A stretch of DNA of 39,457 bases, taken from the NCBI GenBank assembly GCA_034438015.1, contig DAOTTD010000078.1:1-39457 (forward strand). The letters run 5' to 3'. The translations under genes and the position numbers were made by a program. The DNA comes from JACDAE01 sp034438015. Its GTDB lineage: Bacteria; Chloroflexota; Ktedonobacteria; Ktedonobacterales; Ktedonobacteraceae. Positions 34,463 to 39,457 of the stretch are shown piece by piece (within the stretch, counting starts at the first letter, position 1; the number at the start of each line of letters is the position of its first letter). The notes under the pieces are model-generated. The model worked only from the letters and a program-made list of their open reading frames with translations, did not search any database and was not told the origin of the DNA.

Positions 34463-35149
34463 ATGATAGAGAATACGAGCACGCGCGAAAGCACTCATAG
34501 CGAGCGGCCTGTGCGCGTCGAGGCGGGCGCCGTCGACCTGGACGGTTTGTTGAGCGTGCCAGCGGAGGCGCATGGACTGGTGATCCTGGCGCGTGGCATC
34601 GAGAGCGACGAGCGCGAATCACCGTTCCCGTCAATCGCACAGGCGTTCAATCAACGGAGACTGGCAACTCTGCAAGTGGAGATGTTCACGCCCGACGAGC
34701 AGGAGTTGGAGAAGCTCATAGGATATTTTGCACAGAACGTCGACATTATGCAGCAGCGCTTCATTCATATGGCTGACTGGCTGCTCCAGAATGAGGAGAC
34801 CGAGAACTTCTCCATCGGCTATTTTGGGACGGGTCCCTGTGGCGCGGCGGCCCTGGTCGCGGCGGCGGAGCGACCGGACAACGTACGTACCGTCGTTTCC
34901 GCAGGAGGCGCAATCGAACTGGCACGCGCACACCTGGGCGATATCCTCGCGCCCGTGCTGCTGATCGCGGCGGGGAACGATAGCAGCTCGGTGCAAGCAC
35001 ACCAGAGCGCACTGGCGGCACTCAAAGGACAGAAGGCGTTCGAGACGGTCGCCGGGGTATCAGCCCTCTTCGCCGATCAGCGCAGCACTGATGAAGTGAT
35101 ACGGCTGGCGGGCGAATGGTTCACGCGCTGGCTGGTCACGATCGTATAG
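34463..35149 (+). CDS. Dienelactone-hydrolase-like alpha/beta-hydrolase fold protein, degenerate active site
   Basis: 228 residues from ATG 34463; a GTG at 34361 would add 34 residues of low-quality sequence. The order HGLVILARGIESDERESPF, FSIGYFGTGPCGAAALVAAA, PVLLIAAGNDSSS and a final Trp-rich helix matches the dienelactone-hydrolase-like proteins often found fused to phosphoribosyltransferases. Relatives normally have a Ser in a GASTGA elbow; here it reads Gly122-Thr-Gly-Pro-Cys126-Gly-Ala. Either Cys126 is the nucleophile, as in true dienelactone hydrolase, or the site is dead. The usual His of GATHLF is Ala in GVSALF. Asp is retained. A strong terminator follows the stop. No phosphoribosyltransferase domain is adjacent. 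Confidence 0.75.
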   Translation: MIENTSTRESTHSERPVRVEAGAVDLDGLLSVPAEAHGLVILARGIESDERESPFPSIAQAFNQRRLATLQVEMFTPDEQELEKLIGYFAQNVDIMQQRFIHMADWLLQNEETENFSIGYFGTGPCGAAALVAAAERPDNVRTVVSAGGAIELARAHLGDILAPVLLIAAGNDSSSVQAHQSALAALKGQKAFETVAGVSALFADQRSTDEVIRLAGEWFTRWLVTIV

Positions 35150-35180
35150 TTGTCCCTTCTCATCTATCTTTATCTCGGAG

Positions 35181-35209
35181 GCACACCTTCCATCAGGAGG
35201 TGTGCTTTT
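35181..35209 (+). terminator. Rho-independent terminator after the hydrolase gene
   Basis: GCACACCT (35181-35188) pairs with AGGTGTGC (35198-35205) around a 9-nt loop and is followed by TTTTC. It lies 32 bp after the hydrolase stop, so that gene is monocistronic and the downstream toxin-like gene has its own promoter. Confidence 0.75.
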
Positions 35210-35376
35210 CTGCTTGCCAGAACGCAATAATCAATCATACCCCTTGAAGCTATCTTAGACGTTTTGCCACCTTTTGCAAGTTCGTCCGTATATTTTAGTG
35301 CAGCTTCGTTATCCCCCCTCGGTCAGCCCGTGGAAGCTGCAACTGGATGTGTTTGCTTGTGTGAAAGGGTGATGTT

Positions 35377-35664
35377 ATGTACAAAAGAGTTGACTTCTCG
35401 GAGAAATTCTCGCGATCACTGAAACGTCTCTCGGAACCTATGCAGCGGCTCGTTGCGGAAAAGATCGATTACCTCAAGCAGAATCCCGCCCATCCCTCTC
35501 TTAAAGTTCATCGTGTATTGCGCGTCAGAAACAGAAAGATATGGATCTGCTATATTGGCGATTCACTACGTCTGCTCTATCAGCCGCGAGCCGATGGCAT
35601 CTACCTCTGGGATATCGGGGCGCATGAGGTGGTAGATCGTATTCACAAGCGTCGTTTCAAGTAG
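35377..35664 (+). CDS. RelE/ParE-superfamily toxin-like protein, no antitoxin seen
   Basis: 95 residues. YKRVDFSEKFSRSLKRLSEP, LKQNPAHPSLKVHRVL, KIWICYIGDSLRLLYQPRAD and IYLWDIGAHEVVDRIHKR follow the beta-alpha-alpha-beta-beta-beta order of RelE/ParE toxins, with many basic residues as in mRNA-interferase members. The final helix keeps an H-x5-IHKR arrangement. Such toxins usually follow or precede a small antitoxin gene. None is found: the 227 bp before it end the hydrolase unit, and the 137 bp after it contain only a terminator. It could be an orphan whose antitoxin lies elsewhere or a domesticated protein. AAAGGG lies 7 bp before the start. Confidence 0.72.
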   Translation: MYKRVDFSEKFSRSLKRLSEPMQRLVAEKIDYLKQNPAHPSLKVHRVLRVRNRKIWICYIGDSLRLLYQPRADGIYLWDIGAHEVVDRIHKRRFK

Positions 35665-35737
35665 CAAGGGCAGCAAGGATATCATTCAGTTCTATAGAAG
35701 AGATTTATGCGGCAGTCTCTTATGGTCGACTATATGG

Positions 35738-35775
35738 CAGGTTCCACCGGTTGAACGGTGGAACCTGTTTTATTT
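35738..35775 (+). terminator. Strong rho-independent terminator after the toxin-like gene
   Basis: CAGGTTCCACCG (35738-35749) pairs perfectly with CGGTGGAACCTG (35756-35767) around a 6-nt loop, followed by TTTTATTT. The T-tract is on the plus strand, so it serves the toxin-like gene rather than the converging molbindin gene. Confidence 0.85.
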
Positions 35776-35801
35776 ATGAGGCGCGTCTCTACCACAAGTG
35801 G

Positions 35802-36014
35802 CTACTCGTCCTTAGCGACCATCACTTCCGTCGACTTGATGATGGCCGCCGCCTGGTCGCCCTCTTTCAGTTCGAGCGACTCCGCTGAGCTGCGTGTGAT
35901 CGCCGATACGATCTGCTGGCCGTCTGGCAGTTCAATGACGACCTCGGCCATGATCGAGCCGAGCTTGACGGAGACGACTTTGCCTCTTAGCTGATTGCGC
36001 GCACTGATACGCAT
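35802..36014 (-). CDS. Molbindin-like single-domain TOBE/Mop protein
   Basis: 70 residues from ATG 36014, chosen because AAGGAG precedes it by 8 bp; an in-frame GTG lies three codons upstream. MRISARNQLRGKVVSVKLGSI is the characteristic Mop/TOBE opening, followed by AEVVIELPDGQQIVSAITRS, SAESLELKEGDQAAAIIKST and VMVAKDE. Family members bind molybdate or tungstate as oligomers in the cytoplasm for storage or homeostasis. Length fits a single-Mop molbindin. No modABC or molybdopterin genes are nearby. It stands alone between two terminators. Confidence 0.92.
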   Translation of the reverse strand: MRISARNQLRGKVVSVKLGSIMAEVVIELPDGQQIVSAITRSSAESLELKEGDQAAAIIKSTEVMVAKDE

Positions 36015-36096
36015 ACTGAACACTCCTTTTTACCTGAGTAAACAATTCTATTTTCAATTATACAACTGCGCCGGCAATGAGAGGTACACAAGCAAA

Positions 36097-36124
36097 GTTC
36101 CCGCCCTTACAGTTGGGCGGGAAC
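36097..36124 (-). terminator. Terminator hairpin after the aldo/keto reductase gene
   Basis: GTTCCCGCCC (36097-36106) and GGGCGGGAAC (36115-36124) form a perfect 10-bp stem with an 8-nt loop. Read on minus, the stem is followed by TTTGCTT. It lies 22 bp past the aldo/keto reductase stop. Confidence 0.7.
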
Positions 36125-36146
36125 TATCCTCTCGGCGTTGAGTTGA

Positions 36147-37100
36147 TTACGGGTGTTCGCGTAAGAACTTATCAATCTGCTCGATGTCGAGGTCGTCGAG
36201 GCGGAACTCGGCGGCTCCGATGAGCGCGTCGACCTGGCGTGGGTGGCGACCACCGACGATCGCCCCCGTCACCGCCGGATTGCGCAGGGTCCAGGCGATC
36301 GCGACCTCGCCGGGAGTGCGGTTGTAGGGGAAGCCGATGTCGGTCAGCAGGTTTACCAGTTCCAGGTTGCGCGACAGGCGCGGCTCGGTGAACTCCGGGC
36401 TCCCCTTGCGCCAGTCGTCGTCCGGCAGGTTCTGGACGCGCTCCTTCGTCATCGCGCCGGTGAGCAGGCCGGAGGCCATCGGCGAATAGACGATAACGCC
36501 GATGTTGTTCTTCAGGCAGAAGGGCAGGATCTCCTCCTCAGCGCTCCGGTTGATCAGCGAGTACGGCGGCTGGAGCGAGTCGACGGGTGCGATACGCATG
36601 GCGCGCTGTAACTGCTCGACGTTGAAGTTGGAGACGCCGAGCGCGCGCACCTTGCCCTCTTTCTTCAACTGTGCCATAGCGCTCCAGCCCTCCTCGATAT
36701 CGGCAGCGGGATTGGGCCAGTGGATCTGGTACAGGTCGATCACGTCAACGCCCAGGCGCTTCAGGCTCGCCTCGGCCTCGCGGAGGATCGATTTAGCCTT
36801 CAGACTGCTCGTGATATTTCCCTTGTCGTCCCAGACGAGCGAGCATTTTGTAAAGATAAGGGGTTTTTCGCGGCCCTTGATGGCCTCGCCCACAATCTCC
36901 TCGGAGTGACCAAGACCATAGACGGCGGCGGTATCGATCCAGTTGATGCCCAGGTTGAGGGCGCGTTTGATGGTCGCGATCGACTCCTGGTCGTCCTGCG
37001 AACCCCAGGCATTGGCCCAGCCGCCGCCACCGATGGCCCACGTGCCGAGTCCGAGCGGTGTAATCTCTATATCTGTATTGCCAAGTTGGCGTGTATGCAT
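36147..37100 (-). CDS. Aldo/keto reductase
   Basis: 317 residues from the ATG at 37100, which has AAGGAAGGAA 7 bp upstream; a TTG two codons earlier is less likely. The (alpha/beta)8 barrel is recognisable by LGNTDIEITPLGLGTWAIGG and the four catalytic residues: Asp and Tyr in INWIDTAAVYGLGHSE, Lys in LIFTKCS and His in LYQIHWPNP. VRALGVSNFNVEQL and AIVGGRHPRQVD (NADPH pocket) are also typical. It reduces aldehydes or ketones with NAD(P)H; the substrate is not predictable. It is divergent from the aminotransferase gene across 204 bp and ends in its own terminator. Confidence 0.94.
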   Translation of the reverse strand: MHTRQLGNTDIEITPLGLGTWAIGGGGWANAWGSQDDQESIATIKRALNLGINWIDTAAVYGLGHSEEIVGEAIKGREKPLIFTKCSLVWDDKGNITSSLKAKSILREAEASLKRLGVDVIDLYQIHWPNPAADIEEGWSAMAQLKKEGKVRALGVSNFNVEQLQRAMRIAPVDSLQPPYSLINRSAEEEILPFCLKNNIGVIVYSPMASGLLTGAMTKERVQNLPDDDWRKGSPEFTEPRLSRNLELVNLLTDIGFPYNRTPGEVAIAWTLRNPAVTGAIVGGRHPRQVDALIGAAEFRLDDLDIEQIDKFLREHP

Positions 37101-37304
37101 ATGCAATTTCCTTCCTTCGCAAGTTCAAAGTTCATGCGATCTTTTGTTGTTACACGAATCACTTTGCTATTCAGTTACAGACCAGACAGGCGCATTTATG
37201 ATTATTCACCGCCGGGCTTGAAACAAAATGATACAATGCGAAGAGGGATGCCTGACTATCCCCACATAGCCAGAAACGATTATATTTCCCCGGAGGAGAC
37301 CCAT

Positions 37305-38564
37305 ATGCTCAATTCAGAGATCGTCCGTTCGCACTTTCCCGGCCTCACCGCAGACACTATCTATTTTGATAACCCCGGCGGCACACAGGTCGCGCGCGAA
37401 GTAGTGGAGCGCATGCAGCAGTACCTGTACACAACCAACGCAAACCACGGCGGAGCGTTCGACACCAGTCGCGCATCCGATGCGGTCGTCTGGGAGGCAC
37501 GGCAGGCGGTCGCCGATTTTCTGCACGCGGCACGGGCGGAAGAGATCGTCTTTGGACAGAATATGACGAGCCTCACACTGCACATCAGCCGCAGCTTCGC
37601 GCGCACGCTCAATCCCGGCGACGAGATCGTGGTAACGCGGCTAGATCACGACGCCAATATTGCGCCGTGGCTGCTGATCGCCGAAGATCGTGGCTGCATG
37701 GTGCGCTGGGTCGATATTCATCCCCAGGATTGCACGCTGGATATGGAGGAGATGGAGCGGCAGATTACGCCGCGCACGAAGATCGTGGCCGTCGGCTACT
37801 CCTCGAACGCTGTGGGAACGGTCAACGACGTGCAGCGGGTCGTGCAACTGGCTCATCGCGCCGGCGCGCTGTGCTATATCGACGCGGTGCAGCACGCGCC
37901 CCATAAGCCGATCGACGTGCAGGCGCTGGATTGCGACTTCCTGGCCTGCTCGGCCTATAAGTTCTTCGGGCCGCACACGGGCATTCTCTACGGGAAGTAC
38001 GCGCTGCTGGACGCGTTGAAGGCATACAAGGTGCGACCGTCCGGGAACCTGCCACCCGATAAGTTCGAGACCGGGACGCAGAGCTTCGAGTCGATCGCAG
38101 GCGTCCTGGGCGCGCTGGAGTATATTGCAGAGCTGGGAACGTCGTTCGGAGGCGACTTCGCGCCACAGTACCGGGAGCGTTTCAGCGGTCGGAAACTGGC
38201 GCTCAAGCAGGGCATGACGGCGATCGAGGCGTACGAGCTGGACCTGAGCAAGGCATTATTGGCGGGGCTAAGCTCGGTACCGGGCCTGCACATCTGGGGG
38301 ATCACCGATGCCGGGCGCATGCAGCAGCGGGTCCCGACCTTCTCGTTCAGCTTGCAGGGCTGGCATCCAAGAGCGGTGGCCGAAGAGATGGCAAAGGCAA
38401 ACATCAACGTCTGGGACGGCAACTTCTACGCCCTCGCCGTGCTTGAGCGACTGGGATTGGAGGAGCAGGGTGGCATTGTGCGAGTGGGCGCCGCCCACTA
38501 TAATACGCAGGATGAGATTGACAGGCTCGTGGCGGCGCTTTTGCAGATAGCTGAGGAAAAATAG
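37305..38564 (+). CDS. Class V aminotransferase, cysteine-desulfurase-like (TIGR01976-type)
   Basis: 419 residues from ATG 37305, preceded by GGAGGAG at 6 bp. Upstream in-frame codons run opposite the aldo/keto reductase gene and are not used. TIYFDNPGGTQVAREVVERM, NANHGGAFDTSR, QNMTSLTLHISRSFA, the PLP-aspartate segment CYIDAVQHAPH and Lys219 in CSAYKFFGPH define a fold-type I class V enzyme. The whole resembles the cysteine desulfurase-like TIGR01976 family more than IscS or SufS. I see no clear catalytic-Cys loop, so sulfur mobilisation is uncertain and another PLP reaction is possible. No Suf or Isc genes flank it. Confidence 0.88.
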   Translation: MLNSEIVRSHFPGLTADTIYFDNPGGTQVAREVVERMQQYLYTTNANHGGAFDTSRASDAVVWEARQAVADFLHAARAEEIVFGQNMTSLTLHISRSFARTLNPGDEIVVTRLDHDANIAPWLLIAEDRGCMVRWVDIHPQDCTLDMEEMERQITPRTKIVAVGYSSNAVGTVNDVQRVVQLAHRAGALCYIDAVQHAPHKPIDVQALDCDFLACSAYKFFGPHTGILYGKYALLDALKAYKVRPSGNLPPDKFETGTQSFESIAGVLGALEYIAELGTSFGGDFAPQYRERFSGRKLALKQGMTAIEAYELDLSKALLAGLSSVPGLHIWGITDAGRMQQRVPTFSFSLQGWHPRAVAEEMAKANINVWDGNFYALAVLERLGLEEQGGIVRVGAAHYNTQDEIDRLVAALLQIAEEK

Positions 38565-38591
38565 AGTTACGCAACCTGCAAGTTATTATAG

Positions 38592-39011
38592 CTACCACGT
38601 AATCACCATAGCATTGATCGCGCTCAGCAGCATCAGAGCAACGATGGCCGCGACAACCGCGTACTCCACGGCAACGTTCCTATTGAAACGTGTAACAAGA
38701 GTCTGGATAGAGAGTTTTTCGCCAGCGTGTTGCCAGCAAGCAACAGAGCAGTACAGCAAGCGAGTGGCGTACAGAATAACGTAGAAGAAAATGATGATAG
38801 CCAGAGCGCTAATCATCATTAGATGTATCCCCAGCAGAAATGCGAGCGCAACGAAAAGCAGCGGGGCAGCGTTTGCCAGGTACAACAGGATTTTGCGGGC
38901 GTATGTTGTTGTCTCGATCCGGTTCCAGGGAAACAGGTCGCTGCGGTCCGTTATGACAAGGTAGAACAGCAGCGCGAGTGGGGTGGTGACAGCAGAGATC
39001 GCCCAGAGCAT
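38592..39011 (-). CDS. Small four-span membrane protein, unknown function
   Basis: 139 residues with four hydrophobic segments at about 3-22, 42-63, 66-88 and 112-136. The loop after the first contains DRSDLFPWNRIETTTYARK, and the third loop is basic (HAGEKLSIQTLVTRFNRN). GGAGG lies 9 bp before the ATG. No family is recognised. It converges on the aminotransferase gene with a 27-bp gap. Composition and length fit a real small membrane protein rather than a shadow frame. Confidence 0.65.
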   Translation of the reverse strand: MLWAISAVTTPLALLFYLVITDRSDLFPWNRIETTTYARKILLYLANAAPLLFVALAFLLGIHLMMISALAIIIFFYVILYATRLLYCSVACWQHAGEKLSIQTLVTRFNRNVAVEYAVVAAIVALMLLSAINAMVITW

Positions 39012-39170
39012 GATGTGTTTCCTCCATAAGATAGAGCGTAGCCTATAAACGTCAAGTTAACGAATGCCCATACACATTATGAAACGGCCCCCGAAACGGC
39101 CTCAGTAGGGAGGGGCTTTACGCCCCTCCGGTTCCCAGACGATCATCTCCTGGACAGCCACTCCCGCCGG

Positions 39171-39340
39171 TTCTCTCACCGACACATTTCAGAAGATAGA
39201 ATTCTCGGGTAGGGACCAGCTTCCAGCGCGTCCGGATTTATCATATTCCTACACATTTCATATGAATAAACGTTCATTATATATGAATAAATGTATATCT
39301 ACATGTCAGGGGAGGAAAACGATACATCGCGGACCAGCTT
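39171..39340. repeat. Degenerate copy of the inner inverted-repeat element at 9241-9444
   Basis: The stretch ACACATTTCAG, then GTAGGGACCAGC (39209-39220), GCGTCCG and ATTTATCA follows the same order as 9263-9322. A weak right arm (GGAGGAAAACGATAC through GCGGACCAGC, about 39310-39338) corresponds to 9352-9390. An AT-rich segment replaces the original loop, so this copy is decayed or was inserted into. Confidence 0.55.
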
Positions 39341-39393
39341 TCAGCCATCGGTGACAATTAAATTAAAAAACGACTTGTCAAGGCAGGGAAAAA

Positions 39394-39445
39394 AGAAGAG
39401 AATCCATTCAAGAACAACAATCTCCATCAGAAAGGATTCTCTTCT
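39394..39445. repeat. 12-bp perfect inverted repeat directly before a start codon
   Basis: AGAAGAGAATCC (39394-39405) and GGATTCTCTTCT (39434-39445) are perfect complements separated by 28 nt. The right arm touches the ATG at 39446. This could be a leader hairpin masking translation initiation or the end of an insertion sequence that continues beyond the window. Confidence 0.5.
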
Positions 39446-39457
39446 ATGCCAAAGCAT
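39446..39457 (+). CDS. Possible start of a gene running off the right edge
   Basis: Only four codons (Met-Pro-Lys-His) are inside the window. AAAGGA lies 9-14 bp upstream, inside the right arm of the inverted repeat. Position after a hairpin and a repeat-rich tract suggests a transposase, but nothing in the visible residues proves this. Confidence 0.25.

Larger units (their letters stand above)
39012..39445. other. 434-bp gene-free region with repeats at the right edge
   Basis: No supported gene. It contains a hairpin led by GTAGGG (39106-39129: GGAGGGGC, TTTAC, GCCCCTCC) and a decayed relative of the 9.2-kb element (39171-39340). Within that are two near-identical AT-rich direct repeats (ATATGAATAAACGT and ATATGAATAAATGT, about 39259-39293) and, last, an inverted repeat just before an ATG. 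Confidence 0.6.

Noticed and set aside
35175..35335. Open minus-strand stretch considered as an antitoxin
   Set aside because: It has an upstream stop and no start codon before an internal Met leaving only about 23 codons.
36720..37304. N-terminal extension of the aminotransferase frame
   Set aside because: It is antisense to the aldo/keto reductase; the ATG at 37305 has a strong ribosome-binding site and the usual family N-terminus.

Overview
The window reads as chromosomal DNA of a Ktedonobacteria-like member of Chloroflexota. This is inference from content: many-membrane-span sensor kinases with NarL-type regulators, abundant short palindromic repeats, a PHO84-like phosphate symporter and actinomycete-like secondary metabolism. 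No rRNA, tRNA or CRISPR array was found.

Layout. 1-2007 (minus): two glycosyltransferases of a cell-surface polysaccharide operon; the GT4 runs off the left edge. 2460-4018: a phosphate-type MFS symporter behind a well-formed Pho-box promoter. 4063-11291: a compact aromatic (type II) polyketide locus with a methyltransferase and a SnoaL-like protein on minus, and an alpha/beta-hydrolase-fold protein without its nucleophile, KS-alpha, KS-beta/chain length factor and an MhpA-like FAD monooxygenase on plus. No acyl carrier protein is visible. The monooxygenase reading frame has absorbed about 0.5 kb of repeat DNA near its N-terminus. 11529-15218: a membrane protein and a LuxR/NarL-type two-component pair. 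15228-19359: an FGGY sugar kinase, uracil-DNA glycosylase, a pseudo-receiver protein and a membrane protein. 19973-25066: a one-module NRPS (C-A-T-TE) whose thioesterase has Cys in place of Ser, followed by an arginine deiminase/dihydrolase-like enzyme.

25122-33685 (minus) is a defence locus. It is a type I restriction-modification operon transcribed hsdR-hsdS-[AAA ATPase]-[HNH nuclease]-hsdM, in which a Septu-like (PtuA/PtuB) pair sits between specificity and modification genes. The first four genes overlap each other (4, 14 and 4 bp), so the Septu-like pair is built into the operon. This is the strongest candidate for an unusual system here.

33686-39457 holds a cluster of palindromic repeats, a degenerate dienelactone-hydrolase-like protein, an orphan RelE/ParE-type toxin, a molbindin, an aldo/keto reductase, a class V aminotransferase and a small membrane protein. 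The right edge shows a hairpin and the first four codons of a possible further gene.

A repeat family whose members share a GTAGGG end and a short palindrome recurs at about 9.2-9.7, 16.8-17.0, 33.85-34.3 and 39.1-39.35 kb.
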